A DNA stretch of 9,205 nucleotides from Spirochaeta sp. (GTDB taxonomy: Bacteria > Spirochaetota > Spirochaetia > UBA9216), in assembly GCA_003454605.1 (NCBI GenBank), contig DMKD01000061.1, positions 1-9,205 on the forward strand, written 5' to 3'. How positions within the stretch are numbered: position 1 is the stretch's first letter; every line of letters begins with the position of its first letter. A model generated the notes under the pieces. It did not search any database. It was not told where the DNA came from and was given only the letters and a program-made list of their open reading frames with translations. Both the position numbers and the translations under genes were made by a program. Of the stretch, positions 1 to 6,075 are shown one piece after another.

Positions 1-440
1 GGCTGGCCGGTTATATACCGGATGCGGAATCCGGACAGCTGTCCTCAGTAATCGCCGCAAACGGCAAGATCACGCCTGATTTCATAATATCAATACCTGA
101 TGAAATTCAGGGGGCGGTGTTCACGGAAGAGAAAGTTTTTCTGAGTGCATCTTACGGCAGGAAAAACAAGAGCAGATTATTGATCTTCGACTCACCTTTG
201 GAAGAGCCTTCTCATCAGCAATCTGAAATCTTCCCTGATCATACAATCCCCTTCTGGTTTATAGACGGTCTTAATAAAACGGGTGAAATAGAGATGCCTC
301 CAATGAGTGAGGCTGTTGTGTACAGCAAGGGGCAAGTTGCAGTACTCTTTGAATCTGCAGCATCAAAATACAGGGCTACAGCGGATTTTCCCCTCGACAG
401 GATTCAGTATCTGCCTGTGGCAGGATTGGCGGAGTTTTGA
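1..440 (+). CDS. C-terminal part of a conserved, probably secreted beta-propeller-like protein (5' end outside window)
   Basis: An open frame runs from the left edge (first full codon at base 3) to a TGA at 438-440, giving about 145 C-terminal residues. A GTG at 117 is inside this frame and is unlikely to be the true start, because the upstream codons read as good protein (LAGYIPDAESGQLSS...). Visible motifs are SIPDEIQG, FLSASYGRKNKSRLLIFDSPL, MPPMSEAVV and VLFESAASKYR. From memory these resemble the end of a family of uncharacterised extracytoplasmic proteins with a YncE- or strictosidine-synthase-like propeller, in which PPMSE and LFESGA-x-KYR are recurrent. That assignment is recall, not a search. 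The signal peptide, if any, lies outside the window. No catalytic residue can be named and the function is unknown. The next gene starts 157 bp downstream behind its own promoter, so the two are probably not co-transcribed. Confidence 0.75.
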   Translation, partial: LAGYIPDAESGQLSSVIAANGKITPDFIISIPDEIQGAVFTEEKVFLSASYGRKNKSRLLIFDSPLEEPSHQQSEIFPDHTIPFWFIDGLNKTGEIEMPPMSEAVVYSKGQVAVLFESAASKYRATADFPLDRIQYLPVAGLAEF

Positions 441-525
441 TCGGTTCGTATATAGGTTAGATCTACATATATAGCGGTGATCGGTTTGATAAAATAATGG
501 GATAGTGTTTAGATAGGGCTTGCGC

Positions 526-554
526 TTGTGTATAAGAGCGCTTTCCCATATAAT
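526..554 (+). promoter_or_regulatory. Predicted sigma-70-type promoter of the first LpxL-like gene
   Basis: A TTGTGT box at 526-531 is separated by exactly 17 bp from a perfect TATAAT at 549-554. Transcription would start near 561, giving a leader of about 37 nt. The leader carries the ribosome binding site GAGGT at 586-590, seven bases before the ATG at 598. The -35 is only a partial match (TTG conserved), so the call rests on the perfect -10 and the ideal spacing. TTGCG-type motifs surround it (see findings). Confidence 0.5.
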
Positions 555-597
555 ACGCAAGGTTATAATTGCGCTATTTTCAGATGAGGTAAGATAA

Positions 598-1590
598 ATG
601 TTTTCGAGTAAAAAATTTCCATTCAGGTTTACAATCAATCTGAGCAGATTTTTACAGGCTAGAATCAATGTCCTGTTGTTCAGGTTTTTACCATATAAAA
701 TTTCAAAAAAATATCTTCAGTCATTAGGCAAGCTGTATTATAAATTGAAAAAGAGCGAGAAAAATCTTATTGAAAAGACTATCGTTCATATATTCAAGAG
801 TCAGTATCCGGCAAATGAGCTGAATGTTTTAACCGATGATATCTTCAAGAGTATATTCTCACATTACCATGAAAAACTCTTTATGGCTTATTCAAACTAT
901 TCATTCCTGAAAAAACGTTTTCTGTCATGGGTGAAGGTCACGGGTGAAGAGGAATTTGAATCACTTCTGGCCAGAGGGAAGGGCGTTATGCTTGTCACCG
1001 CACATTACGGCGGTGTTGAATGGCTGCCTGGAGCGCTTGCATCCAGAGGATACCCCGTAACTATGATTCTCAGGTTTCAGACTCAAAGACTGAAACGAAC
1101 TCTTGAAAAGAGATCTGAAGAAATGAAAGATCTGCAGCTTGTCGATCTTGATGACGGCAATGTCTTTTTTACAGCTATAAATGCCTTAAAAAACGGCAGA
1201 ATTCTCATAACGGAATGTGATGAGTTTGACGCATGGAAGGAATCGAAGCACGTTTCACTTAACTTTCTTGGTCAGCAGATGAATGGAGACAGGACGCTTG
1301 ATATTCTTCGAAAACATTCCGGAGCATCTGTTGCAACGGTGTTGATGCATAGAGAAGGCGGTAAAAAATATACTATGAAGCTGAAGACCATGATCAGTGA
1401 TGATTCAAACACTGAATCGGTAAGCAAACTGACTATGGAATCTTTAAGCGACACCCTTAATGAAAGCCCTGAGCAATGGTATCAGTGGAAAGCACTTGGT
1501 GAAAAACTTGAGCTTGATTCTGATTCACACTCTGATGAAGACATTTTAGGTGACATTGAGCCGATGGAGAAGGACTCTATTTCTATTTAA
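598..1590 (+). CDS. LpxL/HtrB-type lysophospholipid (lipid A-like) acyltransferase, paralogue 1
   Basis: This 330-residue protein belongs to the Lip_A_acyltrans family (LpxL/HtrB-like), membrane-associated enzymes that move a fatty acyl chain from a carrier protein or CoA onto a glycolipid. The HX4E catalytic motif is H136-YGGV-E141, within TAHYGGVEWLPG. It is followed by the family's R-G-Y-P-V-x-x-x-x-R-F segment at about 150-160. The sugar/acceptor region (FLGQ, then GDRTLDILRKHSGASVATVLMHR) lies at about 223-252, and the C-terminal signature PEQWYQW at 291-297. The N-terminal basic-hydrophobic stretch (about 14-50) matches the membrane-binding start of the family. The ATG at 598 has a clear ribosome binding site. 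Length is slightly above the usual 290-310 because of an acidic Ser/Asp/Glu tail (about 305-330) missing from paralogue 2. The last 8 bp overlap the convergent PlsC-like gene. The acceptor is unknown: no other lpx gene is visible, so lipid A acylation is not shown. Confidence 0.88.
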   Translation: MFSSKKFPFRFTINLSRFLQARINVLLFRFLPYKISKKYLQSLGKLYYKLKKSEKNLIEKTIVHIFKSQYPANELNVLTDDIFKSIFSHYHEKLFMAYSNYSFLKKRFLSWVKVTGEEEFESLLARGKGVMLVTAHYGGVEWLPGALASRGYPVTMILRFQTQRLKRTLEKRSEEMKDLQLVDLDDGNVFFTAINALKNGRILITECDEFDAWKESKHVSLNFLGQQMNGDRTLDILRKHSGASVATVLMHREGGKKYTMKLKTMISDDSNTESVSKLTMESLSDTLNESPEQWYQWKALGEKLELDSDSHSDEDILGDIEPMEKDSISI

Positions 1591-2725
1591 GATAATTAAG
1601 AAAGAATATCCACTTGGAAGCGTTTTTACCGTCAAAAAGTATTCTGTAGCGCTTCTTTTCATAATCGAATTCGAAGACCTTATTGAAATTATCGATGTAA
1701 TGGACAAGAAACTCATTCGCAAAGGTCACATTCTCACATTCTTCACTCATGAATTCGATTCGATCTGCATAGAGCATCATATTTCCTCTGCAGGGTTTTA
1801 TCATTTTATGATCCACAAGCTCAGAAAGAACGATATTTTCGGTTTTTGTCAAAACAGAATCTCCGGCTCCATCGCAGAGCTTCTTCATCTCTTCTTCCTG
1901 CCAGACCAGCCAGTCTTTCAGATCATTCCCCTGTTTTCCTTCCGGTGAAGTTTTAAGAGAACCGTTTATCCGCCATTTGCTTCCGCATGACGAGCATACT
2001 ATATCATCTCCGTCTCCTGAGAGTGTATCCTGTTCCCCGCATTCGGGGCAGAGCCAGAGTATGCGCTGAATACCTGAAGCCAGATTTTCGCCTTTAAATT
2101 CAATATCATTATTCAGGGGATTCTTGATATCATCCTGATTGAGCATGTCGAAAATCTTCTTTTCTGTCTCTTTTACGCTGGTTGAAGCAATCTCTTCTGC
2201 GGATATCGTATAAAAATCTATAAGCACCCGGCCCCGTCTAGGGTTGTCGGCCCATCTCGGCTGAGTCAGATAATTGCCCGTCAAACGCGCTACTCTGATA
2301 GGCACCTTGTACTTCTTTGCAAGCATAGCAGTCCCGGGAATAAAGGCTGCAGTTTCGCCGTCCCAGCTGCGGTCGCCTTCTGGAAAGATTCCCACTACAC
2401 CGCCGCTTCTCAGCATTTCGACGGTATCTTTTATCGCCTTAAAATCCGATGCACCTTTTTTCTTCCCATAGGCTCCTACAAGATCAGAGAGTTTACGCTG
2501 AAGAGCTGATACACCCTCAATATTCGCCATATAATTGACGGTGTTTTTCATATAGTAACCGACCATGTAAGGATCAAATTTATGTGAGTGGTTACCCATC
2601 AGGATAAACGGCGGTTCAGGTTCTTCATCATGGAAGACAGCCTGCATATTGTAGTTTTTGATCATTTTAGGACCCAATATTTTTCTTAGAACCGACCACA
2701 TTGCATCCTGATACCATTTTGCCAT
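1583..2725 (-). CDS. PlsC-type 1-acylglycerol-3-phosphate acyltransferase with zinc-ribbon and extra C-terminal domain
   Basis: The 380-residue protein has an N-terminal PlsC acyltransferase domain (about 30-200). Motif I is NHSHKFD with H46 and D51 (HX4D), and motif III is FPEGDRSW at 114-121. The domain family acylates lysophosphatidic acid or related lysolipids at the inner membrane. A zinc ribbon follows, with C226-x2-C229 and C244-x2-C247, and then about 130 further residues ending in an aromatic-rich, beta-looking segment (about 315-380) that may be a small PH-like or regulatory domain. The domain order is unusual, because standard PlsC enzymes are about 240 residues and stop after the acyltransferase fold. 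The ATG at 2723-2725 has GAGGG four bases upstream. It converges on and overlaps the upstream LpxL-like gene by 8 bp, and diverges from the second LpxL-like gene. True LPA acyltransferase activity is inferred from the domain only. Confidence 0.85.
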   Translation of the reverse strand: MAKWYQDAMWSVLRKILGPKMIKNYNMQAVFHDEEPEPPFILMGNHSHKFDPYMVGYYMKNTVNYMANIEGVSALQRKLSDLVGAYGKKKGASDFKAIKDTVEMLRSGGVVGIFPEGDRSWDGETAAFIPGTAMLAKKYKVPIRVARLTGNYLTQPRWADNPRRGRVLIDFYTISAEEIASTSVKETEKKIFDMLNQDDIKNPLNNDIEFKGENLASGIQRILWLCPECGEQDTLSGDGDDIVCSSCGSKWRINGSLKTSPEGKQGNDLKDWLVWQEEEMKKLCDGAGDSVLTKTENIVLSELVDHKMIKPCRGNMMLYADRIEFMSEECENVTFANEFLVHYIDNFNKVFEFDYEKKRYRILFDGKNASKWIFFLNYLK

Positions 2726-2754
2726 ATCACCCTCTCAAAACTAAGTATTCAGAT

Positions 2755-2783
2755 ATTCTATTACATTAAACTTCATATGAGAA
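2755..2783 (-). promoter_or_regulatory. Possible promoter of the PlsC-like gene
   Basis: Reading on the minus strand, TTCTCA (2783-2778) lies 17 bp before TAGAAT (2760-2755). Each box matches the consensus at four or five of six positions. The predicted start is near 2748, giving a leader of about 22 nt with the GAGGG ribosome binding site. The region is AT-rich, so a chance match is possible. Confidence 0.35.
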
Positions 2784-2878
2784 TAACATTTGCTGAAAAA
2801 TTTTCTGAAAAAAATTATGGTTTCAACAGGTACGTTCTATTCTTAACTAGTATAATGATATATATTTATTTGATTATT

Positions 2879-3790
2879 ATGAAACATTTACCTTGGTTTT
2901 CGCTCAACTTGAGTAAGTTTTTACAGGCTGAAATTAATATATTTCTATTTAAGATTATGCCTTACCGGATATCACAAATCTATCTTCATCTTCTTGGTAA
3001 GATCTATTACCGATTTAAGAAGAATGAGAAACTCCTTATTGAAAAGACTATCCATCATATTTACAATGGACGTCTTGCGCCCAATGAACTTAAAAAGCTG
3101 ATTGAGGAAGTATTTAAAGGGATCTTTACTCACTACCATGAGAAACTCTTTGTCGCCTATTCCAATTACACGCTGTTAAAGAAACGCTTTTTTTCGTGGG
3201 TAACTATAACCGGCGAAGACGAATTCAAGGCGGCTTTAGCCGGCGGGAAGGGAATCCTCCTTGTCACTGCTCATTATGGTGCGGTGGAATGGCTTCCAGG
3301 TTCCCTTGCGGCAAGGGGTTATCCAGTTACAATGATTCTGAGGTTTCAGACCCGAAAATTGAAGCGCACAACTGAAAAAATCGCTCTTGAAATGAAGGAC
3401 GCGGAGATTCTTGATCTTAATGACGGTAATGTAATTTTTGCTGCAATTGAAGCCTTAAAGAGCGGCAGGATTCTTGTGACGGAATGTGATGAATTTGATA
3501 CCTGGCGAAAATCCAAAAAGATATCGGTGGATTTTCTGGGACAGACCATGCAAGGAGATAAAACCCTTGATATTCTCAGAAAACGTACCGGAGCAGCAGT
3601 TGCTACAGCATTGATGCACAGAAACGGTCCCAAGGATTATACTCTGAAGTTGAATACCTTGGATGCTGAAGAAGCTGCGGCCAATCCGCTGGGCAAGATC
3701 ACTATGGAAATTCTGGATGAACAACTGAAAGAGAGTCCTGAACAGTGGTATCAGTGGAAGGATTTCGGCGAAGAACTCGGCTTGATGTAG
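2879..3790 (+). CDS. LpxL/HtrB-type lysophospholipid (lipid A-like) acyltransferase, paralogue 2
   Basis: This is a close relative of the gene at 598: in the core (TAHYG to LMHR) about 73% of residues are identical by eye count. Counting from the ATG at 2879 (303 residues), the catalytic HX4E is H132-YGAV-E137, the ECDEFD segment is at 202-207, and PEQWYQW is at 287-293. The frame extends up to another ATG at 2777, which would add 34 residues including a hydrophobic run (YVLFLTSIMIYIYLII). I prefer 2879 because it aligns with the well-defined start of paralogue 1, because the extra stretch has AT-rich third positions like intergenic DNA, and because a TATAAT lies at 2851-2856. Neither start has a recognisable ribosome binding site, so the choice is uncertain. 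The C-terminus stops shortly after PEQWYQW and lacks the acidic tail of paralogue 1. The role is probably lipid or glycolipid acylation; the acceptor is unknown. Confidence 0.86.
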   Translation: MKHLPWFSLNLSKFLQAEINIFLFKIMPYRISQIYLHLLGKIYYRFKKNEKLLIEKTIHHIYNGRLAPNELKKLIEEVFKGIFTHYHEKLFVAYSNYTLLKKRFFSWVTITGEDEFKAALAGGKGILLVTAHYGAVEWLPGSLAARGYPVTMILRFQTRKLKRTTEKIALEMKDAEILDLNDGNVIFAAIEALKSGRILVTECDEFDTWRKSKKISVDFLGQTMQGDKTLDILRKRTGAAVATALMHRNGPKDYTLKLNTLDAEEAAANPLGKITMEILDEQLKESPEQWYQWKDFGEELGLM

Positions 3791-3843
3791 AAGAGACTGT
3801 TGCACTGGGTGATTCTGCAGTTAAATCAAGGGCTTCGCCGATT

Positions 3844-3863
3844 AGAAAACCTTTCCGTTTTCT
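3844..3863 (+). terminator. Possible weak terminator hairpin after the second LpxL-like gene
   Basis: AGAAAAC (3844-3850) and GTTTTCT (3857-3863) form a perfect 7-bp stem with a CTTTCC loop, 54 bp after the stop codon. The stem is AT-rich and is not followed by a clean T run, so it would be a weak intrinsic terminator at best. Confidence 0.3.
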
Positions 3864-4171
3864 CCTATCCGGTGTACCTGTGTAGATAACTCTCGAAGGA
3901 GCGGTGTCAGGTTATAGGGTCAGGGTTGTATCTGATCGTTCCTGTCGAAAGAAACTGAATAGAGAGATATTAATCCTTCTTAGACTAAAAATGGAGTTTT
4001 TATTTTAAAAGAGCTCAGGAATGCTGAAACGATCATTAAGAATGAGCTTCTTTCACAACTCCCCGACTTTTGGAATCCCCTCTAATATTTAATATCTTAG
4101 AGTTCAATTATAATCCTGTAGAAATCAGTTTTGGCTTTAGTAAAATTTCTTGTGCTGTTCTGCAATAGCGC

Positions 4172-4195
4172 TTCCCGGCCCGATGGGACCGGAAA
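4172..4195 (-). terminator. Possible terminator hairpin after dctM
   Basis: On the minus strand, 21 nt past the dctM stop, CCGG and CCC pair with GGG and CCGG around an ATC loop, with one bulged base; the outer AA/TT can pair after a mismatch. The stem is GC-rich, but no U tract follows on the minus strand, so termination by an intrinsic mechanism is doubtful. It may instead protect the 3' end. Confidence 0.33.
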
Positions 4196-4216
4196 ATAAG
4201 AGTAAGCTGGTTTGAT

Positions 4217-5488
4217 TTACAGCAGACTCGGTAGAAATGTTGTTATAGGAGACCAGAAAGTCAAGATCATCAAATCGACTATTGTCATCAGCAGAAACGG
4301 GACAACAGCTCTGCTGACTTGTGCTATCGAATCGCCTGAAATTCCTGTTGAAACAATCAGGCAAATCCCAAGCGGCGGGGTTAGCATGCCAATTGCCAGG
4401 TTAGTAACGACGACAACTCCCATCTGCACAGGATCCATCCCGATAACAGGCAATATTGGCATAATAATGGGAACCAGGAGAATAAGCGAAACTGTTGTTT
4501 CCATAAAGGTTCCGGCAACAAGAAGCATAAGGTTTATTAATAACAGAAGAAGAATTCTGTTATCTGTCAGATTCAGGAGATAATTGCCGACTATCTGTGG
4601 AATGTTTTCCATCGTCAGAATCCAGCCGAAAATTGACGCTGCGGAAATAATAAACAGCACTATTGAAGCTAGAACTGCTGCATCAAGGATCATTCTGGGC
4701 AGTTTCTTGAGTTCAAGCTCCTTGTAAACAAATTTACCGACAATAAATCCGTATATAACGGCTACTGCAGCAGCTTCCGTGGCCGTAAAAATACCGCCGA
4801 GGATACCGCCGACAATAATGATGGTGGCACCCAGTGCCCATATAGCTTCCTTGAATGTTTTAATTACATTCTTAAAACTGAATTTAATATCCTTGCCGTA
4901 ATTATTCTTTTTTGAGATTATTACGGAAACTATAATTAATGAAAGTCCTATCAGAATACCAGCAAATATACCGCCGGCGAACAATTTTACGATCGAGGTT
5001 CCAGTAATAAATCCGTAGATGATCATCGGGATACTCGGGGGAATAATTACACCGATGGATCCGCCTGCTGCTTGAACTGCTGCTGCAAACGGACTTTTAT
5101 AACCCTTTTCCTTCATCGATGGAATCAGCAATGACCCTACAGCTGCGGTATCTGCTGCCGCTGAACCTGAAATACCGGCAAAAAACATACTAGCGACAAT
5201 TGAAACGGCCGAGAGTCCTCCCGACAGCCATCCGACGAGAGAGTCGGCAAAATTAACTATTCTTCTGGATATTCCTCCGGAATCCATTAGAGCACCGGCA
5301 AGCATGAAAAGAGGAACCGCCATTAATGGAAATGAATCAACCGCATTTACCATGCGCTGAACTACCATCACCAGGGGGAATTCACCAAAGGTGGTAATTG
5401 CAATTATTGATGATCCCGCAATAGAAACCGATAAGGGAACATTTATTAAAAACAGAATTATTAGTGAGATTAGAAGTATTACTGCCAT
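4217..5488 (-). CDS. dctM: TRAP transporter large permease subunit (DctM family)
   Basis: This 423-residue, highly hydrophobic protein is the channel-forming subunit of a tripartite ATP-independent periplasmic (TRAP) transporter, which drives uptake by a sodium or proton gradient. Family signatures are PLFMLAGALMDSGGISRR at about 59-76, AGISGSAAADTAAVGSLLIP at 104-123 and GVIIPPSIPMIIYG at 146-159. TATEAAAVAVIYG follows in the second half, and NLAIGMLTPPLG lies near the C-terminus. These include the two re-entrant hairpin/elevator segments known for DctM and SiaM. The length is normal for the family (about 425) and about a dozen membrane segments are expected. The ATG at 5486-5488 has AGGAG seven bases upstream, and that ribosome binding site overlaps the dctQ stop codon, so translation is probably coupled. 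It is the last gene of the dctPQM operon. Confidence 0.96.
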   Translation of the reverse strand: MAVILLISLIILFLINVPLSVSIAGSSIIAITTFGEFPLVMVVQRMVNAVDSFPLMAVPLFMLAGALMDSGGISRRIVNFADSLVGWLSGGLSAVSIVASMFFAGISGSAAADTAAVGSLLIPSMKEKGYKSPFAAAVQAAGGSIGVIIPPSIPMIIYGFITGTSIVKLFAGGIFAGILIGLSLIIVSVIISKKNNYGKDIKFSFKNVIKTFKEAIWALGATIIIVGGILGGIFTATEAAAVAVIYGFIVGKFVYKELELKKLPRMILDAAVLASIVLFIISAASIFGWILTMENIPQIVGNYLLNLTDNRILLLLLINLMLLVAGTFMETTVSLILLVPIIMPILPVIGMDPVQMGVVVVTNLAIGMLTPPLGICLIVSTGISGDSIAQVSRAVVPFLLMTIVDLMILTFWSPITTFLPSLL

Positions 5489-5498
5489 TTATATTCTC

Positions 5499-5993
5499 CT
5501 ATTTCCTTCTTCTGTTTTTCAGATTTGAAATATTATCAATCAAAGAGCTGAAGGAATGGACTGATGTGAGAAAACCACCTACAGCTATTGAGGCAAATGG
5601 TATCGACATAGGGATTAGTAAAGCCGCGGAGGTCTGGATATGAACAAATTTTGCCAGGCGTGTGCCGTAAATACATAAGATTAAGGATAAACCCAAAAGT
5701 AATATGTCAGTTAATATCGTTAGAAACATCTTTGCTCTGTTATTAAAGGCATTGTAAAGAAAGTCTACGCCTACGTGAGCCTTTCTCTTAAAACCGACTG
5801 ACGCCCCTAAAAATGTTATCCATATCAGGGTATATCTTCCAAGTTCTTCCGACCAGTAGAGGGAATAGTTGAACACATATCTGAAAATTACCTGTGTAAA
5901 AATCAGCAGAGATATCGTAATCATCAGCAGCATCAACAAATACTCAGCGCCTTTATTCAGTTTATTGCTAATATTAAAAATAATTCTATTCAT
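5499..5993 (-). CDS. dctQ: TRAP transporter small permease subunit (DctQ family)
   Basis: This 164-residue inner-membrane protein is the small permease subunit that pairs with DctM and helps dock the binding protein. Four hydrophobic segments are visible at about 18-41, 53-68, 89-110 and 123-147. The family signature around the second one is W47-SEELGRY-54 followed by LIWITFLGASVGF, then H73-VGVDF. The positive-rich C-terminus (NLKNRRRK) is probably cytoplasmic. Length is typical. Only 10 bp separate its stop from the dctM start. The ATG at 5991-5993 is preceded by a weak GGAAA, so its translation signal is clearly poorer than those of dctP and dctM, in keeping with the low stoichiometry of permease subunits relative to the binding protein. 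Confidence 0.95.
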   Translation of the reverse strand: MNRIIFNISNKLNKGAEYLLMLLMITISLLIFTQVIFRYVFNYSLYWSEELGRYTLIWITFLGASVGFKRKAHVGVDFLYNAFNNRAKMFLTILTDILLLGLSLILCIYGTRLAKFVHIQTSAALLIPMSIPFASIAVGGFLTSVHSFSSLIDNISNLKNRRRK

Positions 5994-6021
5994 AGTTTTC
6001 CATTATTGCGGGATTTAAGAA

Positions 6022-6051
6022 GGCGGCGGGAGATTCTCATCTCCCGCCGCC
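6022..6051 (-). terminator. Very strong intercistronic hairpin between dctP and dctQ
   Basis: GGCGGCGGGAGA (6022-6033) and TCTCCCGCCGCC (6040-6051) form a perfect 12-bp, GC-rich stem with a six-base loop. It lies 25 bp after the dctP stop and 28 bp before the dctQ start. On the minus strand only a broken T stretch (TTCTTAAAT) follows, so it is at most a partial terminator. Stem-loops in this place in transporter operons are known to stabilise the upstream mRNA or attenuate read-through, so that the binding protein is made in excess of the permease. That role here is inference. Confidence 0.7.
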
Positions 6052-6075
6052 GAAAGGTTTAAGACAGAGCCATGA

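Larger units (their letters stand above)
3791..4216. other. 426-bp intergenic stretch without a convincing gene
   Basis: The stretch lies between the stop of the second LpxL-like gene (+) and the stop of dctM (-), two convergent ends. It holds a 7-bp hairpin, AGAAAAC/GTTTTCT with a six-base loop (3844-3863), and a GC-rich imperfect hairpin near the dctM end (4172-4195). It also holds a short imperfect direct repeat, GTCAGGTT (3906-3913) and GTCAGGGTT (3919-3927). Only tiny open frames are present (3904-4008 and 4021-4092), both with poorly spaced ribosome binding sites. I see no tRNA, riboswitch or insertion sequence pattern. It may contain decayed coding sequence, but I cannot identify a parent gene. 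Confidence 0.6.

Noticed and set aside
438..486. Direct repeat TGATCGGTT (438-446 and 478-486) and AT-rich dyad around AGATCT
   Set aside because: Short, the dyad is imperfect, and no T run follows; not enough for a terminator or mobile element end.
363..668. 101-codon open frame on -
   Set aside because: It spans a promoter region and two real + genes, and its protein shows no motif.
1550..1948. 132-codon open frame on +
   Set aside because: It lies antisense to the PlsC-like gene, has no ribosome binding site, and overlaps the end of the first LpxL-like gene; the opposite strand carries clear catalytic motifs.
3455..3805. Open frames on - inside the second LpxL-like gene (also 3346-3633)
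   Set aside because: Shadows of a well-supported coding region on +.
3904..4008. 34-codon frame starting GTG after AAGGAG
   Set aside because: The ribosome binding site is only two bases from the start, and the product is basic and featureless; likely chance.
4021..4092. 23-residue frame starting ATG after CAGGA
   Set aside because: The purine stretch touches the ATG with no spacing, and no recognisable peptide results.
4081..4101. TCTAATATT/AATATCTTAGA dyad
   Set aside because: Pairing would leave almost no loop and needs a bulge, so no stable hairpin is expected.
4137..4364. 75-codon open frame on - and 123-codon open frame on + (4212-4583)
   Set aside because: Both overlap the C-terminal coding region of dctM in other frames and encode low-quality protein.
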